Of a DNA stretch of 64,000 nucleotides, positions 56,710-64,000 are shown piece by piece. The translations under genes and the position numbers were made by a program. The stretch comes from Kitasatospora setae KM-6054 (lineage in GTDB: Bacteria > Actinomycetota > Actinomycetes > Streptomycetales > Streptomycetaceae). Under the pieces are notes generated by a model. That model made no database searches. It worked only from the letters and a program-made list of their open reading frames with translations, and was not told the origin of the DNA. The stretch covers positions 4,216,001-4,280,000 of the forward strand of contig NC_016109.1 of the NCBI RefSeq assembly GCF_000269985.1, read 5' to 3'. Numbering within the stretch: position 1 is the first letter of the stretch; each line of letters opens with the position of its first letter.

Positions 56710-56788
56710 GCGGGCGTCAATCCGGCCCACCGCCCTGTCCCCCGGATGGGTGCAGCCATTCACCCGGGCTCTCGCCTAGCGTTCATTC

Positions 56789-58495
56789 ATGATCAAGCCC
56801 CCGGTCGGACGGCCCGCGCAGCCGGGTCCGGACCGCGCCGCCGCACCACCCCCAGCGCCCCCGCCGACACCCGCGGCCGCCCGCACCGCCGGCCCCCGGC
56901 CCGCGGGCCGCGGCGGCGCGGTCCGGGCCGGCGGGGCCATACCGCTGGCGGTGGCCCCCCGGCCGGCCCGGGTGCTGGTCCTGCTGGCCGCGTTCGTCTG
57001 CGCGGCCTGCGGCCTGGTGTACGAGCTGGAACTGGTCGCACTCGGCAACTACCTGCTGGGCGAGTCGGTCGCCCAGACCTCCGTGGTGCTGTCCGTGATG
57101 GTGTTCGCGATGGGTGTCGGCTCGCTGCTCGCCAAGGGCCTCACCCGCCGCCCGGCCACCTCCTTCGCCCTGGTCGAGTACGCGCTGTCGCTGGTCGGCG
57201 GCCTGTCCGCGCTCGCCCTGTACTGCGGCTGGGCCTGGCTGCACCAGCCGCGCGCCACCCTGGCGGCGCTGATCGCCGCCACCGTGCTGATCGGCCTGCT
57301 GATCGGCGCGGAGATCCCGCTGCTGATGACGCTGATCCAGCGGATCCGCCAGGAGCACGCGGGCCGGGCCGTCGCCGACCTGTTCGCCGCCGACTACGTG
57401 GGCGCGCTGATCGGCGGCCTGGCCTTCCCGTTCGTCCTGCTGCCGACCGTCGGCCAGAGCGCCGGGGCGCTGCTGACCGGCGCGGTGAACGCGGTGGCGG
57501 GCTCGGTGGTGGTGCTCTGGCTGTTCCGCTCCGAGCCCGCCCCGCGCACCCGGCTGCTGCTGTGGACCGGCTGCGGCCTGGTGCTGGCGCTGCTCGCGCT
57601 GGCCGCCGCCTGCACCGGCGCGATCGAGCGGGCCGCCCGGCACGCGCTGTACGGCGGCCCGATCCGGTTCGCCGCCCAGAGCCGCTACCAGGAGATCGTG
57701 CTGGCCGGAGGCCCGGACGGGCCCGGGGAGGCCGGGCCCCGGGTGCCCGTCCAGCGGGCCGCCCCGCCGCTGGAGCTGTTCCTGGACGGCCGCCTCGCGG
57801 TCTGCGGCCCCGACGAGTACCGCGACCACGAGGCGCTGGTCCGCCCCGCGCTGGCCGCCGGGCCGAGCGGCCGGGTACTGGTGCTGGGCGGCGACGGCCT
57901 GGCGCTGCGCGAGGTGCTGGGCCACCCGGCGGTGCGCGAGGTGCTGGTGGTCGAGCGCGACCCGGAGCTGCCCGCGCTGGCCCGCCGGGACGCCGCGTAC
58001 GCCGCGCTGACCGGGCACGCCTACGACGACCCGCGGGTCCGGCTGGTGCGGGCCGAGCCGATGGGCTGGCTGCGCGGGTCCGCCGAGCGCTTCGACGTGA
58101 TCGTCTCGGACCTGGACGGCGCCGCCGGCGACGGCGCGTACCGCTCGCTGGAGTTCTACGGCCTGGCCGCCCGGCGGCTGGCCCCCCAGGGCCGGCTGGC
58201 GGTCCGCGGCGGCGCCCCGGACGGCGGACTGTGGACGGCCGCGGCCGGTCTGGAGGCCGTCGGCCTGGCCGCCGTCGCGTACCAGGGCGGCCCGCCCGCC
58301 GGCGCGGACTGCGGGCACCCCGGCCCGCCGTCCGCCTTCCTGCTGGCCGCCCGCGCCGTCCCCGTCCTCGGCCTGGCCCCGGACGCCCCGGCCCCGCGCT
58401 CGCTGAGCGTGCCCGCGCTGCGTGCCGCCGAGCGGCGGCTGGCCGCCGACCGCCCGTCCCCGCTGCCGCCCCCGCACACCCTGCTGGGGCCGTGA
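56789..58495 (+). CDS. Membrane-bound spermidine-synthase-like protein
   Basis: Predicted 568 residues. A Pro-rich tail of about 55 residues is followed by six or seven membrane helices (LVLLAAFVCAACGLVYELEL, IAATVLIGLLIGAEIPLLMT). A C-terminal aminopropyltransferase domain has SRYQEIVLAGG, LFLDGRLAVCGPDEYRDHEA and LVLGGDGLALREVL. The motif I loop has one Gly fewer than the usual GGGDG, and the catalytic-loop Asp-Leu-Pro-Asp-Pro is replaced by SDLDGAAGDG. Activity as a polyamine synthase is therefore doubtful. It follows the DUF2617 gene by 79 bases. Confidence 0.82.
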   Translation: MIKPPVGRPAQPGPDRAAAPPPAPPPTPAAARTAGPRPAGRGGAVRAGGAIPLAVAPRPARVLVLLAAFVCAACGLVYELELVALGNYLLGESVAQTSVVLSVMVFAMGVGSLLAKGLTRRPATSFALVEYALSLVGGLSALALYCGWAWLHQPRATLAALIAATVLIGLLIGAEIPLLMTLIQRIRQEHAGRAVADLFAADYVGALIGGLAFPFVLLPTVGQSAGALLTGAVNAVAGSVVVLWLFRSEPAPRTRLLLWTGCGLVLALLALAAACTGAIERAARHALYGGPIRFAAQSRYQEIVLAGGPDGPGEAGPRVPVQRAAPPLELFLDGRLAVCGPDEYRDHEALVRPALAAGPSGRVLVLGGDGLALREVLGHPAVREVLVVERDPELPALARRDAAYAALTGHAYDDPRVRLVRAEPMGWLRGSAERFDVIVSDLDGAAGDGAYRSLEFYGLAARRLAPQGRLAVRGGAPDGGLWTAAAGLEAVGLAAVAYQGGPPAGADCGHPGPPSAFLLAARAVPVLGLAPDAPAPRSLSVPALRAAERRLAADRPSPLPPPHTLLGP

Positions 58496-58633
58496 ACCCG
58501 CCCGGCGCGCCCGGGAGTTCGGTCGTGCCGGGCGGTCCGGTCCCGGACCGCGGTGCGTCCATTGGCGGGTTGGACACCTCCGCTTCGCGTGGAAGGCTCG
58601 GCAGCGCGGCGGGCGGTCGGTAGGCTCGCCGGT

Positions 58634-59515
58634 ATGGAGCATGAGGTTGTCGTCCCGGTACCCGCCGAGGTGGTCCGGGAGGCGCTGGTGGACCGCGAGC
58701 TGGTGGCCCGCTGCGTCCCCGGGCTGAGCGCGGTCGCGTCGGCGTCCGCGCCCGCCGACGCGGACAGCCGGCTCAGGGTCCGGATCGCCGGGTCCACCAT
58801 CACCTTCGCCGGCCGGCTGACCGTGGACGGCTGGCGGGACGGCGTGCTCACCCTGCGGCTGAGCGGCGAGGAGATCCGCGGCGCCGCCCCGGTCGGCGCC
58901 GACCTGCGGATCACCCTGGCCGAGCGCACCGGCGAGACCGCCGTCCGCTTCGAGACCGCCCTGACCGCGACCGGCCGGCTGGCCGGCTTCGAGGACGAGG
59001 CGCTGGAGTCCGCCGGCCGCCGGCTGATCGACCGGGCGGTGGCCGCGCTGGTCGCCGAGCTGTCCGAGCCCGCCGACCACGAGGACGGCGACGAGGACGG
59101 CGAGGGCCCCGGCGGCGCCACCGTGGTCTTCCTGGACGACCGCGAGCGCGGCCAGGACCTCGACGACGACCTCTCCGACCTGATCGCCTTCGACGACGTG
59201 GACGACCTGCCCGCCCCGCCCCCGGCCGGCCCCCGCCCCGAGCCGGGCCACGAGCCGGAGGGCGCCCCGGTGCGGCGCAGCATCGTCGGCCGCTCCGCCG
59301 AGGAGGTCGACCACGCCCCGCCGCACGGCCGCTACGCCCCCGCCCCGCCGGCCCACAGCGCCCGGGCCCGGGCCGCGTCCCGCTGGGGCGGCGCCGAGCC
59401 GACCATGCTGCCGGTGCTGCCCGGCGAGCGCAGCGCGCTGCCGTGGATGATCGGCGGCGGGGTCGCGCTGATCGGCGGCGCGGTGGTCCTGGTCCGGGCC
59501 CTTCGGCGGCGCTGA
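58634..59515 (+). CDS. SRPBCC/CoxG-like lipid-binding-fold protein with C-terminal membrane anchor
   Basis: Predicted 293 residues. The first 145 residues (VPVPAEVVREALVDRELVAR, CVPGL, LTVDGWRDGVLTLRLSGEE, GRLAGFEDEALESAGRRLID) match the carbon-monoxide-dehydrogenase subunit G / SRPBCC ligand-binding fold. A long acidic and Pro-rich linker leads to one membrane helix at the end (WMIGGGVALIGGAVVLV) with a basic RALRRR tail. The ligand is unknown. Confidence 0.75.
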   Translation: MEHEVVVPVPAEVVREALVDRELVARCVPGLSAVASASAPADADSRLRVRIAGSTITFAGRLTVDGWRDGVLTLRLSGEEIRGAAPVGADLRITLAERTGETAVRFETALTATGRLAGFEDEALESAGRRLIDRAVAALVAELSEPADHEDGDEDGEGPGGATVVFLDDRERGQDLDDDLSDLIAFDDVDDLPAPPPAGPRPEPGHEPEGAPVRRSIVGRSAEEVDHAPPHGRYAPAPPAHSARARAASRWGGAEPTMLPVLPGERSALPWMIGGGVALIGGAVVLVRALRRR

Positions 59516-59547
59516 CGCGCCGTGGGCACCCACTAAACTGGCTGCCC

Positions 59548-60084
59548 ATGAGCAACGACCGCGACGCCCTGCTGGCGCAGATCAAGGACAAGGCCGTCGT
59601 GCACGGCAAGGTCACCCTCTCCTCCGGCCGCGAGGCCGACTACTACGTCGACCTGCGCCGGATCACGCTGGACGCCGAGGCGGCGCCGCTGGTCGGCACG
59701 GTGATGCTGGACGCGGCCGCGGACCTGGAGTTCGACGCGGTGGGCGGCCTGACCCTGGGCGCCGACCCGGTGGCCGCGGCCATGCTGCACGCGGCGGCCG
59801 CCCGCGGCCGGAAGCTGGACGCGTTCGTGGTCCGCAAGGCGGGCAAGGCGCACGGCCTGCAGCGCCGGATCGAGGGCCCGGACGTGAAGGGCCGCCGGGT
59901 GCTGGCGGTGGAGGACACCTCGACCACCGGCGGCTCGGTGCTGACCGCGGTCGAGGCGCTGCGCGAGGCGGGCGCCGAGGTGGTCGGCGTCGCGGTGATC
60001 GTGGAGCGCGGCGCGGCCCCGGCGATCGCCGAGGCGGGCCTGCCGTACGTCACCGCGTACACCCTGGACGACCTGGGCCTGTGA
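59548..60084 (+). CDS. pyrE: Orotate phosphoribosyltransferase
   Basis: Predicted 178 residues, the usual length. It joins orotate to PRPP to give OMP in pyrimidine synthesis. KVTLSSGREADYYVDLRRIT, GLTLGADPVAAAM, FVVRKAGKAHGLQRRIEG and the PRPP-binding motif VLAVEDTSTTGGSVLTAVEA (about 118-137) are all intact. It ends before a parS-like palindrome and a strong terminator. Confidence 0.95.
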   Translation: MSNDRDALLAQIKDKAVVHGKVTLSSGREADYYVDLRRITLDAEAAPLVGTVMLDAAADLEFDAVGGLTLGADPVAAAMLHAAAARGRKLDAFVVRKAGKAHGLQRRIEGPDVKGRRVLAVEDTSTTGGSVLTAVEALREAGAEVVGVAVIVERGAAPAIAEAGLPYVTAYTLDDLGL

Positions 60085-60102
60085 GCCCGGGGTGACCGTC
60101 CG

Positions 60103-60118
60103 TGTTCCACGTGGAACA
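60103..60118. promoter_or_regulatory. parS-like palindrome
   Basis: TGTTCCACGTGGAACA is a perfect 16-bp palindrome closely matching the ParB-binding parS consensus (TGTTTCACGTGAAACA; the TGTTCCACGTGAAACA form is also a known site). It lies between pyrE and a terminator, outside genes. In Streptomyces, parS sites cluster within a few hundred kb of oriC, and the dnaK region is in that part of the chromosome. Confidence 0.65.
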
Positions 60119-60126
60119 CCGGGCGG

Positions 60127-60190
60127 CCCGGGAAGCGGCGAGGGCCCCGACCACCGTCTCCGGTGGTCGGGGCCCTCGCCGCTTCCCGGG
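60127..60190. terminator. Perfect 30-bp-arm terminator between pyrE and DedA gene
   Basis: Two 30-base arms (60127-60156 and 60161-60190) are perfect complements around a TCTC loop. The stem ends in CCCGGGAAGC/GCTTCCCGGG. It serves both converging genes. Confidence 0.85.
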
Positions 60191-60202
60191 CGGGTGCCGG
60201 GC

Positions 60203-60925
60203 TCAGCCCTTGCGGTGCCGGCCGCTGCCGACCGGCTCGCCGTCCTCGGCGCCGCCGGCCGCCGCGGCGGCCTTCTTCTTCTTCCGCTCGCGGATGATCT
60301 CGACGAAGATCGGCGAGACCGAGATCAGGATGATCAGCGCCATCGCGGGCAGCAGGTACTTGTCGATCACCGGGGCGAGCTGGTCGCCGGTGAAGTACCC
60401 GATCAGCAGCATGGTCTCGGTCCACAGGAACGCGCCGACCACGTTCCAGAGGAAGAAGGTCTTGGCCGGCATCTGCAGGGTGCCGGCGACCGGGTTCAGG
60501 AAGGTCCGCACGATCGGGATGAAGCGGGCCATCACGACGGCCTTGGCCGGGCCGAACTTCTCGAAGTACTCCTCGGCCTTCCCCACGTACTCGGGCCGGA
60601 AGATCTTCGAGTTCGGCTTGTCGAACATCTTCGGGCCGACCTTGCGGCCGAGCAGGTGCCCGAGCTGCGCCCCGGCGATCGCGCACAGCGGTGCGCCGAT
60701 CAGCAGGGCGGCGATGCTCATCTGGGCCCCGGGGCCGAGCACCTTCTCGGCGGCGCTGGAGGCCGCGACACCGGCCAGGATCAGCAGCGAGTCACCGGGG
60801 AAGAAGAACCCGACCAGCAGGCCGGTCTCGGCGAAGATGATCGCCAGGATTCCGATGACGCCGACGGAGGCGACGAGCGATTTGGCGTCAAGGACGTTGA
60901 CGGCGAGCTGGAGGTGTTGGTCCAC
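60203..60925 (-). CDS. DedA/SNARE-associated family membrane protein
   Basis: Predicted 240 residues. GLLVGFFFPGDSLLILAGV, AGAQLGHLLGRKVGP, FEKFGPAKAVVMARFIPIVRT and GTLQMPAKTFFLWNVVGAFLW are hallmarks of the DedA family, including the FPGDSLL and ARFxPxxRT motifs. Relatives act as lipid flippases for undecaprenyl phosphate or phospholipids. The basic tail is RERKKKKAAAA. GTG start at 60925. Confidence 0.92.
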   Translation of the reverse strand: MDQHLQLAVNVLDAKSLVASVGVIGILAIIFAETGLLVGFFFPGDSLLILAGVAASSAAEKVLGPGAQMSIAALLIGAPLCAIAGAQLGHLLGRKVGPKMFDKPNSKIFRPEYVGKAEEYFEKFGPAKAVVMARFIPIVRTFLNPVAGTLQMPAKTFFLWNVVGAFLWTETMLLIGYFTGDQLAPVIDKYLLPAMALIILISVSPIFVEIIRERKKKKAAAAAGGAEDGEPVGSGRHRKG

Positions 60926-61204
60926 GGGCGCAGGATAGCCCGTACTGCTTTGCGAAGCCTTAACAGAGGCCCTCCGAACGCCCTCCGGCGGGGGCCGCCG
61001 GGGGGTGTCCGGGAGGGCGCCGTCCCAAGTGGCGGGCCGCTGAGTGTGTCCCGGGGGCGAGTCTGGGAGGATGGCGGAGGTGTCCGGCCCGCGGTCGAGC
61101 TACCACCCTCATCGCTCGTACCGCATCGATGTCGTGAACCACAGGCGTATCGAGCCTTCGGACAGCGTCGTCCGATCGCCCCACACCGACAGGAGCGGAT
61201 TCGC

Positions 61205-62227
61205 ATGCCCATCGCAACTCCCGAGGCCTACAACGAGATGCTCGACCGGGCCAAGGCGGGCAAGTTCGCCTACCCGGCCATCAACGTCACCTCGACGCAG
61301 ACCCTGCACGCCGCCCTGCGCGGCTTCGCCGAGGCCGAGAGCGACGGCATCATCCAGATCTCCACCGGTGGTGCGGAGTTCCTGGGTGGCCAGTACAACA
61401 AGGACATGGTGACGGGCGCCGTCGCGCTGGCCGAGTTCGCGCACATCGTCGCGGCCAAGTACGACATCACCGTGGCCCTGCACACCGACCACTGCCCGAA
61501 GGACAAGCTGGACGGCTACGTCCGCCCGCTGATCGCGATCTCCGCCGAGCGCGTGGCCCGCGGCGAGAACCCGCTGTTCCAGTCGCACATGTGGGACGGC
61601 TCGGCCGAGACGCTGGCCGACAACCTGGCCATCGGCCAGGAGCTGCTCGCCCAGGCCGCCGCCGCCCGGATCATCCTCGAGGTCGAGATCACCCCGACCG
61701 GCGGCGAGGAGGACGGCGTCACCCACGAGATCAACGACGAGCTGTACACCACCGTCGCCGACGCGGTGCGCACCGCCGAGGCCCTCGGCCTGGGCGAGAA
61801 GGGCCGCTACCTGCTGGCCGCCTCGTTCGGCAACGTGCACGGCGTCTACAAGCCGGGCAACGTCGTGCTCCGCCCGGAGCTGCTCGCCGACCTGCAGGCC
61901 GAGATCGGCAAGCAGTACGGCAAGCAGGACCCGTTCGACTTCGTCTTCCACGGCGGCTCCGGCTCCACCGAGCAGGAGATCCTGACCGCGCTGGAGAACG
62001 GCGTCGTCAAGATGAACCTCGACACCGACACCCAGTACGCCTTCACCCGCCCCGTCGTGGACCACGTGTTCCGCAACTACGACGGCGTGCTGAAGGTCGA
62101 CGGCGAGGTCGGCAAGAAGAACACCTACGACCCGCGCACCTGGGGCAAGCTGGCCGAGGCCGGCATGGCCCACCGCGTCACCGAGGCCGCGCAGCAGCTG
62201 CGCTCGGCCGGCAAGCGGATGAAGTAG
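61205..62227 (+). CDS. fba: Class II fructose-bisphosphate aldolase
   Basis: Predicted 340 residues. It cleaves fructose-1,6-bisphosphate into two trioses in glycolysis. The zinc-site HTDHCPKDKLDGYV, the catalytic EVEITPTGGEEDGV region, ASFGNVHGVY and the phosphate-binding FHGGSGSTEQEI and KMNLDTDTQYA are intact. A perfect terminator follows at 62242-62274 before the DUF3151 gene. Confidence 0.97.
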   Translation: MPIATPEAYNEMLDRAKAGKFAYPAINVTSTQTLHAALRGFAEAESDGIIQISTGGAEFLGGQYNKDMVTGAVALAEFAHIVAAKYDITVALHTDHCPKDKLDGYVRPLIAISAERVARGENPLFQSHMWDGSAETLADNLAIGQELLAQAAAARIILEVEITPTGGEEDGVTHEINDELYTTVADAVRTAEALGLGEKGRYLLAASFGNVHGVYKPGNVVLRPELLADLQAEIGKQYGKQDPFDFVFHGGSGSTEQEILTALENGVVKMNLDTDTQYAFTRPVVDHVFRNYDGVLKVDGEVGKKNTYDPRTWGKLAEAGMAHRVTEAAQQLRSAGKRMK

Positions 62228-62241
62228 GTCCCTTCCTCGTC

Positions 62242-62274
62242 GGTGCCCCCGTCCCGCTCCGGGACGGGGGCACC
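62242..62274 (+). terminator. Perfect hairpin terminator after fba
   Basis: Fifteen-base arms GGTGCCCCCGTCCCG and CGGGACGGGGGCACC around a CTC loop, 14 bases after the stop. Confidence 0.85.
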
Positions 62275-62350
62275 GGCGCGTCCGGGGCCGGCCCGGGCCG
62301 TCCGGGGTCCCCGGCCCGGGGACCGGGCCGGAGATGGTTGACTGGGGGCC

Positions 62351-62764
62351 ATGAGCATTCACGAGAACCTGCTCGGCGGCCCGCCGCCGACCCACCTGCC
62401 GGCCGAGACCGGCCCGCTGGAGCTGCTGGCCTCTGGTGCCACCCCCGCCGAGGTCACGGCCGCGTACCCGACCTCCTCGCTCGCCTGGGCCCAGCTGGCG
62501 GACGACGCCTTCGCGGCCGGCCGCACCGTCGAGTCCTACGCGTACGCCCGCACCGGCTACCACCGCGGGCTGGACGCGCTGCGCCGCAACGGCTGGAAGG
62601 GCCACGGACCGGTGCCGTGGGAGCACGAGCCGAACCGCGGCTTCCTGCGCGCGCTGCACGCGCTGGGCCGGGCCGCCGACGCGATCGGCGAGAAGGACGA
62701 GGCGGAGCGCTGCACCCAGTTCCTGCGCGACTCCTCCCCGACCGCGGCCGACACCCTGAACTGA
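62351..62764 (+). CDS. DUF3151-family protein
   Basis: Predicted 137 residues. HENLLGGPPPTHLPAE, AWAQLADDAFAAGRTVESYA and GYHRGLDALRRNGWKGHGPV match the actinobacterial DUF3151 family, which is regularly found next to the class II aldolase gene, as here. Helical, soluble and tetratricopeptide-like in look. Function unknown. Confidence 0.88.
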   Translation: MSIHENLLGGPPPTHLPAETGPLELLASGATPAEVTAAYPTSSLAWAQLADDAFAAGRTVESYAYARTGYHRGLDALRRNGWKGHGPVPWEHEPNRGFLRALHALGRAADAIGEKDEAERCTQFLRDSSPTAADTLN

Positions 62765-62840
62765 CCCGCGCGACCCGCGCGACCTGCATGACCCGCGCGA
62801 GCCGCGGACCGCACGCCGCCCGGCCCCGCGCCGGGCGGCG

Positions 62841-62870
62841 TTCCCATTCCCGTTCCCGTTCCCGTTCCCG
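62841..62870. repeat. Hexanucleotide microsatellite TTCCCG x5
   Basis: Five copies of TTCCC(A/G) in a row between the DUF3151 gene and the next gene. Short and probably neutral. Confidence 0.8.
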
Positions 62871-62901
62871 GGCACCCGCGGGCCCGGCCTAGGCTTCCGG
62901 T

Positions 62902-63764
62902 ATGACCGCAGAACTCTCCCGGCGCCTGCTCGACCGCTTCGGCCCCGACGGCCTGCGCCGCCCCACCGCGGCGGAACTCGCCGCGACCGACCTGCCCGCC
63001 GGGGCGGCCGCGCTGCTCGCCGACTGCGGGCTCCCGCTCCGGGTCGGCCCGTACTTCGCCACCGCGGCCGGCGACGCCCTGCCGCTCGCCGACTTCGCCG
63101 CCCGGTACGACCTGCCCGCGCCGAGCGGCGGCGAGGACCGCTGGGCCCGGCTCGGCACCGACCGGGGCGCCGAGCTGTGCGTCGACCCGGCCGGGTCTGG
63201 GCGGTGTACCTCGTCTTCCGGGAGCCGTCCGTGCTGGTCAGCACCACGCTCGCGGCCTTCCTCGACTCGCTCGCCGCGCTCGACGACACGCTGCGCGGCC
63301 TGGCCGCCGCCGAACTCCCGCAGGAGGTGTTCGGCCTGTTCGGCTCGGCCGAGAGCCGGCTGCGCGGCACCGACCTGCGGGCCTTCGAGAGCGACGAGAA
63401 CTGGTGGCCCCGGGTGCTGGAGGACGTCCGGCACACCTGCGGCGTGCCCGGCTACGCCGCGTTCAAGTACCGCGACGGACAGGGCGGGGAGCAGGTCGTC
63501 ACCGCCGACGGCTCGCTCGCCCGGCACCCCGAGGAGACCCTGCTCGACCACCTGGCCGAGGCCGGCGTGCGGCCCGCCGACGTGCTGGAGGTCTACACCG
63601 AGCTGCAGGCCTGCTTCAGCCCCGGCCACTACTGCAGCGCCCGGCTGGCCAGGACCCTCCCGCACGCCGAGTTCACCCACAGCTTCGACTACGGCGACAC
63701 CGCCGCCGAACGCGAGGCGGGCGTCCGCGAACTCGCCGCCGACCTGGCCGCCCGCCAGGGCTGA
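62902..63764 (+). pseudogene. Deaminase-domain protein with SUKH-like N-terminus, frameshifted
   Basis: The frame from ATG 62902 reads LSRRLLDRFGPDGLRRPTAA and ends its similarity at AELCVDPAG. The protein then continues in another frame from about 63195 as RVWAVYLVFREPSVLVSTTL to the stop at 63764. The first part resembles SUKH-type immunity proteins. The last 80 residues show a deaminase-like set: RHPEETLLDHLAEAG with His-x-Glu, VYTELQACFSPGHYC with two Cys, and FTHSFDYGDT. The frame change near 63190-63200 is either a real mutation or an assembly error in a G-run. If restored, the protein would be about 287 residues. Confidence 0.65.
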
Positions 63765-63767
63765 CCA

Positions 63768-63788
63768 GCCCCCGGGGCCCCCGGGGGC
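63768..63788 (+). terminator. Short GC hairpin after the deaminase-domain gene
   Basis: GCCCCCGGGG and CCCCGGGGGC form a tight GC-rich stem 4 bases after the stop. Likely a terminator. Confidence 0.5.
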
Positions 63789-63906
63789 GGGTCGCGGCGG
63801 CCGATCCAGGGGCACCCGGAACCAATCAGGGGCATACCGCGTATGTTCTCGGTGTGGCCCCGCTCCGGACGGGCCGCCCAGACCGTCACCGCCCCGGGGG
63901 ACCCAG

Positions 63907-64000
63907 ATGCGCTCAGCCCGCAGGACGATCCGCCGCCGGCGCGCCCGCCGCCGGACGGCCTTCGGTGTCGGCTGCCTGGCGGCCCTGACCGTGCTGGGCA
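63907..64000 (+). CDS. Start of a secreted protein (cut by window edge)
   Basis: ATG 63907 follows GGGGGA at a good distance. The visible 31 residues MRSARRTIRRRRARRRTAFG plus VGCLAALTVLG look like a signal peptide: a very basic start, then a hydrophobic stretch. The rest is outside the window, so the product is unknown. Confidence 0.6.
   Translation, partial: MRSARRTIRRRRARRRTAFGVGCLAALTVLG

Overview
High-GC actinomycete DNA, most likely from a streptomycete (Streptomyces or Kitasatospora). This rests on the extreme G+C content with GC-rich third codon positions, GTG starts, the dnaK-grpE-dnaJ-hspR operon with HAIR operators, a HAIR-controlled clpB, and core neighbours typical of this family (dcd, pyrE, class II aldolase followed by a DUF3151 gene, a DUF2617 gene next to a spermidine-synthase-like gene).

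Layout. 1-414 is the end of an MFS transporter. 533-5212 is a compact restriction/defence island: two GIY-YIG nucleases on the minus strand, then, divergently, a cytosine-5 DNA methyltransferase, a translationally coupled Vsr-type nuclease and a third GIY-YIG nuclease. All three GIY-YIG proteins look related to Eco29kI. 5264-24443 is an island of about 19 kb inserted into a tRNA-Gly(CCC) gene. A 48-bp 3' part of the tRNA is repeated at both ends, and the intact tRNA is at 24397-24470. The island holds two different tyrosine-integrase remnants joined by a decayed IS3-family element, then a polymorphic-toxin locus: a 2432-residue secreted Rhs protein with a Hint domain and a deaminase-like toxin tip, its putative immunity gene, an orphan second toxin tip with its own putative immunity gene (split off by an IS630-family element), and a 1452-residue secreted LamG/ricin-lectin protein.

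From 24.6 kb the sequence looks like core chromosome: dcd, an AlaX-type editing protein, a Yip1-family membrane protein, a sugar nucleotidyltransferase, a LamG membrane protein and a large Fe-S oxidoreductase, then the heat-shock operon (33.0-37.25 kb). At 37.4-46.1 kb lies an expansion of one regulator family (TrmB-like N-terminus, middle sensor region, LuxR-type HTH): one single copy next to a tiny secreted-peptide gene and a nucleoside-deoxyribosyltransferase-like gene, and a minus-strand tandem operon of six full paralogues plus one fragment, mostly joined by 4-8 bp start/stop overlaps.

From 46.8 kb onward: a TDT transporter with a divergent LysR regulator, clpB, a lipoprotein, a YbjN-domain protein, a PLP aminotransferase, DUF2617 and a divergent spermidine-synthase-like membrane protein, an SRPBCC protein, pyrE, a parS-like palindrome, a DedA protein, class II fructose-bisphosphate aldolase, a DUF3151 protein, a frameshifted gene with a deaminase-like C-terminus, and the start of a secreted protein cut by the window edge.

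The stress genes form one HspR circuit, with HAIR sites before dnaK and clpB. The strongest candidates for something undescribed are the three-nuclease restriction island, the tandem regulator array with its nearby peptide gene, and the Rhs toxin with its stored spare tip. No sequence search was possible, so family names rest on motifs read by eye.
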